Assembly (NCBI GenBank): GCA_937942205.1
Contig: CALDFO010000206.1
Location: 1 to 8,394, forward strand
Length of the DNA: 8,394 bases
Reading direction: 5' to 3'
Origin: an uncultured Alphaproteobacteria bacterium
GTDB lineage: Bacteria > Pseudomonadota > Alphaproteobacteria > Micropepsales > Micropepsaceae
Shown here: positions 1-5,393 of the stretch, one piece after another
Numbering within the stretch: position 1 is the stretch's first letter
How the letters are laid out: each line of letters opens with the position of its first letter
The notes under the pieces: model-generated
The model's input: only the letters and a program-made list of their open reading frames with translations
Databases searched by the model: none
What the model was told of the DNA's origin: nothing
Translations under genes and position numbers: made by a program

Positions 1-28
1 GGTCGAAGCCGAACCGGCCACCGCTTAA
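1..28 (+). CDS. rpsB: 3' end of 30S ribosomal protein S2 (partial, inferred)
   Basis: Only the last eight codons and the stop are present: read from base 2 the frame gives VEAEPATA followed by TAA at 26-28. An acidic, alanine-rich tail fits the C-terminal extensions of alphaproteobacterial S2 proteins, and rpsB is the usual gene immediately upstream of tsf. The other two forward frames have no stop here. The identity therefore rests mainly on gene order and on the tail composition, since no S2 domain is inside the window. Confidence 0.55.
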
Positions 29-42
29 GTTCTACAGACAAG

Positions 43-69
43 GCCCGCGCGCGCCCAGCGCGTGCGGGC
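43..69 (+). promoter_or_regulatory. Strong GC hairpin between rpsB and tsf
   Basis: Bases 43-54 (GCCCGCGCGCGC) pair with 58-69 (GCGCGTGCGGGC) around a three-base CCA loop, giving twelve pairs with a single G-U. It begins 15 bases after the presumed rpsB stop and ends just before the tsf Shine-Dalgarno GGAG (77-80). No T-run follows, so it is not a standard intrinsic terminator. It could stabilise the upstream mRNA 3' end, be a processing site, or act as a partial attenuator that sets the S2 to EF-Ts ratio. The pairing is directly visible; the function is inferred. Confidence 0.6.
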
Positions 70-86
70 ATGACACGGAGATTCCA

Positions 87-1010
87 ATGGCGAACATCAC
101 CGCGACCATGGTGAAGGACCTGCGCGACAAGACCGGCGCGGGCATGATGGACTGCAAGAACGCGCTGAACGAGACCGAAGGCGATATGGAAGCCGCCATC
201 GACTGGCTGCGCAAGAAGGGGATCTCCAAGGCCGCCAAGAAGGCCGGGCGCGCCGCCGCCGAGGGCCTGGTGGGCGTGGCGGTGGACGACGGCGCCGGCG
301 TGCTGCTGGAAGTGAATGCCGAGACCGATTTCGTCGCCCGCAACGAGGAGTTCAAGGAGTTTGTGAAGACCGCCACGGCGCTGGCGCTCAAGCAGGGCGG
401 CGACCTGGAAAAGCTGCTGGGCCATCCCATGGGCGGCACCACCGTGCAGCAGACCCTGACCGAACTGGTCGCCAAGATCGGCGAGAATATGTCCATCCGC
501 CGCGCCGCGGCGATCAGCGTCGATCCCGGCGCGGTCGCGGCCTATGTCCACAATGCCGCCTCGCCCGAACTGGGCAAGATCGGCGTGCTGGTGGCGCTGA
601 AGTCCACCGCCGACAAGGACAAGCTGGCCGCGCTGGCCAAGCAGATCGCCATGCATGTCGCCGCCGCCGCGCCGCTGGCCCTGACGGTCGAGCATCTGGA
701 CAAGGCCGTGGTCGAGCGCGAATACGCCATCCAGAAGGATCTGGCGCTGCAGTCGGGCAAACCCGAAGCCGTCGTCGAGAAGATGATGGAAGGCCGTATG
801 CGCAAATATTACGAAGAGACCGTGCTGCTGCAGCAGACCTTCGTGATCGACGGCGAGACCCAGATCGCCAAGCTGGTCGAGAAGGCCGGCAAGGATCTGG
901 GCGCGCCGGTCAGCATCGACGGCTTCGTCCGCTTCCAGGTGGGTGAGGGCATCGAGAAGGCCGATGCCGACTTCGCCGACGAAGTCGCCCAGATGGCAGG
1001 TAATCGCTAG
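87..1010 (+). CDS. tsf: Elongation factor Ts (EF-Ts)
   Basis: EF-Ts is the cytoplasmic guanine-nucleotide exchange factor that releases GDP from EF-Tu so that it can bind GTP and deliver aminoacyl-tRNA. The 307-residue product has the N-terminal UBA-like helical domain with the family signature [16 protein letters not shown] (about residues 12-27). The TDFVAR motif (80-85), which contacts the EF-Tu nucleotide site, follows, and the core dimerisation domain continues to the C-terminus. Length is normal for the long, proteobacterial type of EF-Ts. ATG 87 is preceded by GGAG at 77-80 with six-base spacing, and the protein begins [10 protein letters not shown] as usual. It sits between the rpsB tip and pyrH, the standard order; the gap to pyrH is only 19 bases, so co-transcription is likely. 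Confidence 0.98.
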   Translation: MANITATMVKDLRDKTGAGMMDCKNALNETEGDMEAAIDWLRKKGISKAAKKAGRAAAEGLVGVAVDDGAGVLLEVNAETDFVARNEEFKEFVKTATALALKQGGDLEKLLGHPMGGTTVQQTLTELVAKIGENMSIRRAAAISVDPGAVAAYVHNAASPELGKIGVLVALKSTADKDKLAALAKQIAMHVAAAAPLALTVEHLDKAVVEREYAIQKDLALQSGKPEAVVEKMMEGRMRKYYEETVLLQQTFVIDGETQIAKLVEKAGKDLGAPVSIDGFVRFQVGEGIEKADADFADEVAQMAGNR

Positions 1011-1013
1011 ACC

Positions 1014-1021
1014 GGAAGGGG
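1014..1021 (+). promoter_or_regulatory. Ribosome binding site fixing the pyrH start
   Basis: GGAAGGGG lies eight bases upstream of ATG 1030. The reading frame stays open back to an ATG at 943, but that start would overlap tsf by 68 bases and add 29 residues unlike any UMP kinase. This purine block therefore decides the start in favour of 1030. Confidence 0.75.
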
Positions 1022-1029
1022 ACGCTTCG

Positions 1030-1767
1030 ATGCCGGACGCGCCGAAAACACCCCAACCAAAATACAGGCGGGTCCTGCTCAAGGTCTCCGGCGAGGCCCT
1101 GATGGGCAGCGGCCAGTTCGGCATCGACACCGACACCATCGACCGCATCGCGGTCGATGTGAAGGAAGCGTCCGACGCCGGAACCCAGATCTGCATGGTG
1201 GTGGGCGGCGGCAATATCTTCCGCGGCCTGGCCGGGGCCGCCAAGGGCATCGAACGGGCCACCGCCGACTATATGGGGATGCTGGCCACGGTGATGAACG
1301 CCCTGGCCCTGCAGGCGGGGCTGGAGCGCACCGGCCTGTCCTGCCGGGTCCAGTCGGCCATCGCCATGAACAATGTCTGCGAGCCCTATATCCGGCGCCG
1401 GGCCGAGCGCCACCTGGAAAAGGGGCGGGTGGTGATCTTCGCCGCCGGAACCGGCAATCCCTTCTTCACCACCGATACCGCCGCCGCCCTGCGGGCAGCC
1501 GAAATGGCCTGTGACGCCATGCTGAAAGCCACCCAGGTGGACGGTGTTTACAGTGCCGACCCCAAGAAGGATCCCAATGCGGTCCGCTACGATTCCTTGA
1601 GTTATCACGAGGTGTTAGCCCGGGATCTTCAAGTCATGGATGCATCGGCCATTTCCCTGTCGCGGGAAAATGGCATCCCCATCCTGGTGTTTTCGCTGGC
1701 CCAGGCGGGCGAGCTGGCCCGGGTGCTGCGCGGCCAAGGCCGGGCCACCATTGTGGAAGATAAATAG
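1030..1767 (+). CDS. pyrH: UMP kinase
   Basis: PyrH phosphorylates UMP to UDP with ATP; it is the bacterial hexameric enzyme of the amino-acid-kinase superfamily, unrelated to eukaryotic UMP/CMP kinases. The 245-residue product shows the phosphate-binding start [11 protein letters not shown] (16-26), the glycine loop [10 protein letters not shown] (57-66), the UMP-binding stretch [16 protein letters not shown] (80-95), [13 protein letters not shown] (140-152), [17 protein letters not shown] (166-182) and a C-terminal region with [19 protein letters not shown] (203-221). Length is typical. Residues 190-200 use unusual codons for this window (TTG AGT TAT, then TTA at 1615-1617), discussed as a finding. 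It lies between tsf and frr as in most proteobacteria. Confidence 0.98.
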   Translation: MPDAPKTPQPKYRRVLLKVSGEALMGSGQFGIDTDTIDRIAVDVKEASDAGTQICMVVGGGNIFRGLAGAAKGIERATADYMGMLATVMNALALQAGLERTGLSCRVQSAIAMNNVCEPYIRRRAERHLEKGRVVIFAAGTGNPFFTTDTAAALRAAEMACDAMLKATQVDGVYSADPKKDPNAVRYDSLSYHEVLARDLQVMDASAISLSRENGIPILVFSLAQAGELARVLRGQGRATIVEDK

Positions 1768-1861
1768 GCACTTCCCTTGGGGTGGACGGCCCGGTTTGGG
1801 CTAGTCTTGGTCCCGCTGCTTTGGGCGGGATTCCCGGAGTGCCCATTGGAGGAGAGAACAG
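1768..1861 (+). promoter_or_regulatory. pyrH-frr spacer with weak hairpin and possible promoter
   Basis: This 94-base gap is the longest non-coding stretch in the window. It contains a six-pair hairpin (TCCCGC 1811-1816 with GCGGGA 1825-1830, extendable by two G-U pairs) with no T-tract after it, so it is a poor terminator. A loose promoter-like pair, TTGGGG at 1777-1782 and TAGTCT at 1802-1807, has a 19-base spacer and few consensus matches. The gap ends in a very strong Shine-Dalgarno, GGAGGAGAG at 1848-1856, for frr. An independent promoter for frr is plausible given the gap length, but the motif evidence is weak. Confidence 0.3.
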
Positions 1862-2422
1862 ATGGCCGACGCCTACAGCAAGGACGAACTGGACCGTCGC
1901 ATGAAGGGCGCGGTCGCCACCCTCAAGAGCGAGTTCGGGGGCCTGCGAACCGGGCGCGCCAGCGCCGCGCTGCTGGATCCGGTGATGGTCGAGGCCTATG
2001 GCAATACCGTGCCGGTCAACCAGGTCGGCTCCATCGCCACGCCCGAGGCGCGCATGATCACGGTACAGGTCTGGGACAAGGGGCTGGCCAAGGCGGTGGA
2101 CAAGGCGATCCGCGACGCCGGGCTGGGGCTGAACCCGCAGATGGACGGCCAGCTTCTGCGCATTCCGCTGCCGGAACTGAACCAGGAGCGGCGCAAGGAA
2201 CTCTCCAAGCTGGCCGCCAAATACGCCGAGGCCGCCCGCGTGTCGGTCCGCAATGTGCGCCGCGACGGCATGGACCTGCTCAAGCGCCTCGAGAAAGACA
2301 AGAAGATCGGCGAAGACGAGCATCACACCAAGGGCGACGAATTGCAGAAGCTGACCGACGCCAACATCAAGGACATCGACGCCATGCTCCATGCCAAGGA
2401 GCAGGAGATCATGCAGGTCTGA
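1862..2422 (+). CDS. frr: Ribosome recycling factor (RRF)
   Basis: RRF works with EF-G after termination to split the 70S ribosome from mRNA and deacylated tRNA. The 186-residue product matches the family length. It has an N-terminal helix, LRTGRAS at 28-34 at the hinge into the beta-rich domain II (about 31-104), then two long helices of the three-helix bundle, with the conserved arginine-rich segment RNVRRD (130-135) and [17 protein letters not shown] (150-166). ATG 1862 follows GGAGGAGAG (1848-1856) at suitable spacing. Its TGA stop (2420-2422) overlaps the ATG of the small downstream ORF as TGATG, an arrangement that favours re-initiation by the terminating ribosome. Confidence 0.98.
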   Translation: MADAYSKDELDRRMKGAVATLKSEFGGLRTGRASAALLDPVMVEAYGNTVPVNQVGSIATPEARMITVQVWDKGLAKAVDKAIRDAGLGLNPQMDGQLLRIPLPELNQERRKELSKLAAKYAEAARVSVRNVRRDGMDLLKRLEKDKKIGEDEHHTKGDELQKLTDANIKDIDAMLHAKEQEIMQV

Positions 2423-2520
2423 TGTCGGACGCGCCCAAATCCCCGCACCTTCCGCGTCCTGTCGCCATCATCATGGCCCCGGCGCCTTTCGTGCGAAAGG
2501 CGCCAAAGGGAAAGCCATGA
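2422..2520 (+). CDS. Small ORF (32 aa) carrying a truncated duplicate of the UppS N-terminus
   Basis: The ORF starts at ATG 2422, overlapping the frr stop (TGATG), and its TGA (2518-2520) overlaps the uppS ATG 2517 as ATGA. Its first 18 residues, [18 protein letters not shown], resemble the start of UppS downstream, MTSAPASSLPRHVAIIM. The similarity stops exactly where UppS continues with DGNGRW, and the remaining 14 residues (APAPFVRKAPKGKP) are encoded across a perfect palindrome. It has no complete domain and lacks the catalytic aspartate, so it is not an active prenyltransferase. It may be a relic of an older uppS start, a coupling leader peptide that feeds ribosomes from frr to uppS, or untranslated. 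Its own Shine-Dalgarno is poor (GGAG at 2404-2407 is 14 bases away), so translation would depend on coupling with frr. Confidence 0.45.
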   Translation: MSDAPKSPHLPRPVAIIMAPAPFVRKAPKGKP

Positions 2521-2568
2521 CCAGCGCGCCCGCCAGTTCCCTTCCACGTCATGTCGCCATCATCATGG
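2449..2568 (+). repeat. Imperfect 28-bp direct repeat from duplication of the uppS 5' end
   Basis: Bases 2449-2476 and 2541-2568 match at 26 of 28 positions; both run from CTTCC to CATCATCATGG and encode LPR(P/H)VAIIM. Weaker similarity extends back to each ATG (11 of the first 15 bases agree, with one extra codon in the first copy). The copies are 92 bases apart, not a multiple of three. Removing 2449-2540 would nevertheless join ATG 2422 in frame to the rest of UppS. The 64 bases between the cores hold a palindrome, the uppS ribosome binding site and the present uppS start. Confidence 0.85.
2481..2504 (+). repeat. Perfect palindrome, 10-bp stem with 4-base loop
   Basis: GGCGCCTTTC (2481-2490) is the exact reverse complement of GAAAGGCGCC (2495-2504), separated by GTGC. 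The hairpin ends one base before the AAGGG Shine-Dalgarno (2506-2510) of uppS. No T-run follows on either strand, so it is not a classical terminator. It could be a short palindromic insertion of the REP-like kind, or an RNA structure that influences uppS initiation: CCTTT in the left arm could alternatively pair with AAAGG at 2505-2509. The palindrome is certain; its role is not known. Confidence 0.85.
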
Positions 2569-3251
2569 ATGGCAACGGCCGCTGGGCGAAAAAGCGGTAC
2601 CTGCCGCGCGAGGCGGGGCATTATGCGGGCATGGGCGCGGTGCGCGAGACGGTGCGCGCCGCCTGCGACATGGGTCTGGAAAATCTGACCCTGTTCGCGT
2701 TTTCCAGCGAGAACTGGAAGCGGCCCAAGACCGAGGTGGGCGCCCTGATGGGGCTGTTCCGCGCCTATTTCCGCAGCGACATGGACGAGCTGGTGGAACG
2801 AAACGTCCGTATGCGGATTATTGGCCATCGCGGCCGCGTCGCCGGCGACATCCAGCAGATGATCCAGGATTCGGAGCACCGCACCGCCGCCAATACCGGC
2901 CTGAACCTGACCTTCGCCTTCGATTACGGCGGGCAGGAGGAGATCGCCGCCACCGCCCGTGAAATGGCCCGCGCCGCCAAGGAAGGGCGGCTGGACCCGG
3001 AAACCATCACGCCGGACCTGTTCGCCTCGCGCCTGTTCACGGCCGGCACGCCCGATCCGGACCTGATCATCCGCACCAGCGGCGAGCATCGCCTGTCCAA
3101 TTTCCTGCTCTGGCAGTCGGCCTATGCCGAACTGCTGTTCCTGGATACGCACTGGCCGGACTTCGACCGCGCCGTGCTGGCCGGGGCGCTGGAACAGTTC
3201 GCCGCCCGTGAACGGCGTTTCGGGGCGCTGGATTCGGAAGCCGTGGCGTGA
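2517..3251 (+). CDS. uppS: Undecaprenyl diphosphate synthase (cis-prenyltransferase)
   Basis: UppS condenses eight isopentenyl diphosphates onto farnesyl diphosphate to give C55 undecaprenyl diphosphate, the precursor of the carrier lipid for peptidoglycan and surface polysaccharides. The 244-residue product carries the catalytic motif DGNGRW (18-23, with Asp18), a GH pair (34-35) and FAFSSENWKRP (60-70). The C-terminal motif RTSGEHRLSNFLLWQSAYAELLF (186-208) contains the arginines that bind diphosphate. Length fits the family. ATG 2517 has AAGGG at 2506-2510 with six-base spacing; an in-frame ATG at 2391 would add 42 residues read out of frame through frr and is rejected. The start overlaps the stop of the small ORF, and the stop overlaps the cdsA GTG. 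A partial copy of its own 5' end lies just upstream. Confidence 0.97.
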   Translation: MTSAPASSLPRHVAIIMDGNGRWAKKRYLPREAGHYAGMGAVRETVRAACDMGLENLTLFAFSSENWKRPKTEVGALMGLFRAYFRSDMDELVERNVRMRIIGHRGRVAGDIQQMIQDSEHRTAANTGLNLTFAFDYGGQEEIAATAREMARAAKEGRLDPETITPDLFASRLFTAGTPDPDLIIRTSGEHRLSNFLLWQSAYAELLFLDTHWPDFDRAVLAGALEQFAARERRFGALDSEAVA

Positions 3252-4114
3252 CCGTGACACAATCCATTCCCGCACAGGCGTCGCGCACGGGGTGGTGGGT
3301 CCGCCTGCTGGCGGGCTTGTTCATGGCCGTGCTGGCCTGTGTCATGCTGCTGACCAACGTCAACCTGTTCGCCGGGCTGACCGCGCTGATCGCCCTGTTC
3401 GCGGCGCGCGAATGGCACCGGCTGGTGCGGTCGCCCGCCATGCGGGCCCGCGCCGAGCAGCAACCCATCCATGTCCAGACCATCGTCACCGCCGCCGCCA
3501 TCGGGCTGGCGATCCTGGCGCTGATGGAAGGCCTGGTCCTTCTGGGATTCGTGCTGCTGGCGGTGGGCGCGGCGGCGGCCTTCCTGCTGGCGCGGCGGCG
3601 CGACGACAATCCGCTCTGGCACGCCGCAGGCGTGCTCTATATCGGCGTTCCGGCCCTGGCGCTGGTGGCGCTGCGCGATATCCCGCCCCAGGGCGCGATG
3701 ATCGTGCTGGGGCTGTTCCTGATCGTCTGGGCCACCGATACCGGGGCCCTGGTGTTCGGCAAGCTGATTGGCGGGCGGAAACTGGCGCCCCGGCTGTCGC
3801 CGGGCAAGACCTGGGCGGGCACCATCGGCGGCAGCATCACCGCCGCGATGGTGTTCGGGCTGTACATCGCCTTCTTCGGATTCTCGGTGTTCGCGGCGAT
3901 GGGCTTCGCTTTTCTCTTCAGTTTCACGGCGCATGGCGGCGACCTGCTGGAATCCTGGGTCAAGCGCCGTTTCGGGGTCAAGGATGCCGGCGCGCTCATT
4001 CCCGGCCATGGCGGGGTGCTGGACCGGGTGGACTCCACCTTCGCCGCCAGCGTGGCGCTGGCGCTGCTGGTGTTCGGGGCCGGATTCAACCCCATGTTCG
4101 GGGGGCATGCATAG
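3248..4114 (+). CDS. cdsA: Phosphatidate cytidylyltransferase (CDP-diglyceride synthase)
   Basis: CdsA makes CDP-diacylglycerol from phosphatidic acid and CTP in the inner membrane, the branch point for all phospholipids. The 288-residue product is rich in hydrophobic segments (for example about 18-35, 39-53, 78-115, 150-161, 195-228 and 266-280). It ends with the full CDS family signature: SWVKRRFGVKD (236-246), PGHGGVLDRVDS (252-263), with ATDTGA (162-167) and SPGKTWAGTIGG (184-195) before it. The GTG start at 3248 overlaps the uppS stop (GTGA) and has GGAAG at 3236-3240; a GTG two codons later is possible. It lies between uppS and dxr as usual, which links carrier-lipid, phospholipid and isoprenoid supply. 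Confidence 0.96.
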   Translation: MTVTQSIPAQASRTGWWVRLLAGLFMAVLACVMLLTNVNLFAGLTALIALFAAREWHRLVRSPAMRARAEQQPIHVQTIVTAAAIGLAILALMEGLVLLGFVLLAVGAAAAFLLARRRDDNPLWHAAGVLYIGVPALALVALRDIPPQGAMIVLGLFLIVWATDTGALVFGKLIGGRKLAPRLSPGKTWAGTIGGSITAAMVFGLYIAFFGFSVFAAMGFAFLFSFTAHGGDLLESWVKRRFGVKDAGALIPGHGGVLDRVDSTFAASVALALLVFGAGFNPMFGGHA

Positions 4115-4133
4115 GGCATGTGGGCGTAAGGTT

Positions 4134-4157
4134 ATGGGCGTGAGGATTTGGGCGTGA
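4134..4157 (+). other. Seven-codon mini-ORF ending on the dxr start
   Basis: ATG 4134 opens a frame reading MGVRIWA and stops at TGA 4155-4157, which overlaps the dxr GTG at 4154-4156 as GTGA, the same overlap used at uppS-cdsA. A still shorter ATG-TGG-GCG-TAA lies at 4118-4129. Neither has a well-spaced Shine-Dalgarno. They may be accidents of the tandem repeat, or a coupling device that hands ribosomes from cdsA to dxr. Confidence 0.2.
4142..4146 (+). promoter_or_regulatory. Ribosome binding site fixing the dxr start
   Basis: GAGGA in the second 14-bp repeat unit is seven bases from GTG 4154 but only one base from the in-frame TTG at 4148. Spacing favours GTG 4154. An in-frame TAA at 4127-4129 excludes any start further upstream. 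Confidence 0.6.
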
Positions 4158-5392
4158 AGGCCATCGCGGCGACGAAGATTTTCGACGAACTGCCCGCCAC
4201 CGACGCGGTGCTGTCGCGCCGTGTCACGGTGCTGGGCTCCACCGGCTCGATCGGCGTCAACACGCTGGATGTGATCGCCCATGTGCGCAAGCTGCATGGT
4301 CCTGATGCGCTGCCCATCGTGGCGCTGACCGCAGGCGAGAATGTCAAGACGCTGATCGAACAGGCCAGGGTGATGAAGCCCCGGCTGGCGGTGATCGGCA
4401 ATCCCGCGCTGCTGGATGAATTGCGGGACGGCCTGTCCGGCACCGGCGTCGACGTGGCGGCGGGCCGCGCGGCGGTGATCGAGGCGGCGGCGCGGCCCAG
4501 CGATTTCGTGATGGTCGCCATCATGGGCGCGGCAGCGATCGAACCGGCGCTGGCGGCGGTGCGCCGCGGCGTGGTGGTGGCGCTGGCCAACAAGGAATGC
4601 GTGGTGGCGGCGGGCGCGGTGTTCCGCGACGCCATGGAACGGTCCGGCGCCCAGGTGCTGCCGGTGGACAGCGAGCACAACGCCATCTTTCAGGTGCTGG
4701 GATCGGGCGACGCCTCGGAAGCCGAACTGGTGACCATCACCGCCTCGGGCGGGCCGTTCCGCGAATGGACGCTGGAGCGCATGAAGGCCGCGACGGTGGA
4801 GGAGGCGGTCGCCCATCCCAACTGGGCGATGGGCCGCAAGATCAGCCTGGACAGCGCCACCCTGATGAACAAGGGGCTGGAGCTGATCGAGGCGCATTTC
4901 CTTTTCGCCCTGCCGCCGGACAAGTTGGGCGTGGTGGTGCATCCCCAGTCCATTGTCCACTGTCTGGTCAGCTATGAGGACGGCACCACCATGGCGCATC
5001 TGTCGGCGCCCGACATGCGCACCCCCATCGCCCATGCCCTGGGCTGGCCGCGCCGCATTCCGTCGCCGTCGCGCCGCCTCGATCTGGCCACCCTGGGTAG
5101 CCTGGTGTTCCAGGCCCCGGCCCATGACCGTTTCCCGGCCCTGAATCTGGCCATCGACTCGATGCGCTCCGGCGGGCTGGCGCCCACCGTTCTTAACGCT
5201 GCCAACGAGATCGCCGTGCAGGCGTTCCTGGACCGGCGTATCGGTTTCCTGGACATTTCCCATGTCGTCGGCCGCACGCTGGAGCGCGACTTCGGCAGCA
5301 ACGGCCCGGCGGGCGACCTGGACTGTGTGCTGGGCTGCGACGCGCGCGCGCGCGTCCTGGCCGAGGAAATCTGCCAACAGGTAAGGGGCTGA
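4154..5392 (+). CDS. dxr: 1-deoxy-D-xylulose 5-phosphate reductoisomerase
   Basis: Dxr (IspC) rearranges and reduces DXP to 2-C-methyl-D-erythritol 4-phosphate with NADPH, the first committed step of the MEP isoprenoid pathway and the target of fosmidomycin. The 412-residue product has the NADPH-binding loop GSTGSIG (28-34), ANKECVVAAG (145-154), the metal-binding PVDSEHNAIFQ (170-180, Asp172 and Glu174), TASGGPFR (196-203) and the flexible active-site lid HPNWAMGRKISLDSATLMNKG (221-241). Glu243 and VVHPQSIVH (261-269) follow, then the C-terminal helical domain with LNAANEIAV (347-355). Cys149 replaces the serine found in E. coli, and about 22 extra residues precede the Rossmann strand; both look like tolerated family variation. 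A (CG)6 run at 5341-5352 encodes ARAR. The stop is one base from rseP. Confidence 0.97.
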   Translation: MKAIAATKIFDELPATDAVLSRRVTVLGSTGSIGVNTLDVIAHVRKLHGPDALPIVALTAGENVKTLIEQARVMKPRLAVIGNPALLDELRDGLSGTGVDVAAGRAAVIEAAARPSDFVMVAIMGAAAIEPALAAVRRGVVVALANKECVVAAGAVFRDAMERSGAQVLPVDSEHNAIFQVLGSGDASEAELVTITASGGPFREWTLERMKAATVEEAVAHPNWAMGRKISLDSATLMNKGLELIEAHFLFALPPDKLGVVVHPQSIVHCLVSYEDGTTMAHLSAPDMRTPIAHALGWPRRIPSPSRRLDLATLGSLVFQAPAHDRFPALNLAIDSMRSGGLAPTVLNAANEIAVQAFLDRRIGFLDISHVVGRTLERDFGSNGPAGDLDCVLGCDARARVLAEEICQQVRG

Positions 5393-5393
5393 C

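Larger units (their letters stand above)
4121..4162 (+). repeat. Three-unit 14-bp tandem repeat at the cdsA-dxr junction
   Basis: The units are TGGGCGTAAGGTTA (4121-4134), TGGGCGTGAGGATT (4135-4148) and TGGGCGTGAAGGCC (4149-4162). The first six bases are identical and the rest diverges mildly. Each unit carries a purine block (AAGG, GAGGA or GAAGG). The second unit gives the likely dxr ribosome binding site and the third the dxr GTG start. The preceding bases also hold two GGGCATG copies (4103-4109 and 4114-4120) around the cdsA stop, so the whole junction looks like a product of replication slippage. Confidence 0.75.

Noticed and set aside
943..1029. Upstream start for pyrH
   Set aside because: It would overlap tsf by 68 bases and add 29 residues not seen in UMP kinases; ATG 1030 has a strong Shine-Dalgarno.
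1811..1830. Intrinsic terminator after pyrH
   Set aside because: The stem is only six pairs and is followed by TTCCCGG rather than a T-run, so it does not qualify as a terminator.
2391..2516. Upstream start for uppS
   Set aside because: It would add 42 residues read out of frame through frr and the small ORF; ATG 2517 has AAGGG at good spacing and gives a normal N-terminus.
1777..2520. Forward frame of 247 codons overlapping frr in another frame
   Set aside because: Upstream of 2422 it is an out-of-frame shadow of frr, with a Gly/Arg/Gln-rich product. Only the last 32 codons (from ATG 2422) have independent support and are listed as the small ORF.
3124..4143. 339-codon forward frame overlapping cdsA
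   Set aside because: Out-of-frame shadow of uppS and cdsA; the cdsA frame has the complete family signature.
4148..4153. TTG start for dxr
   Set aside because: The nearest purine block ends only one or two bases before it; GTG 4154 has the correct spacing. The difference is only two residues.
5341..5352. (CG)6 dinucleotide run in dxr
   Set aside because: It encodes an ordinary ARAR segment in a GC-rich gene. It could be slip-prone, but nothing else marks it as functional.
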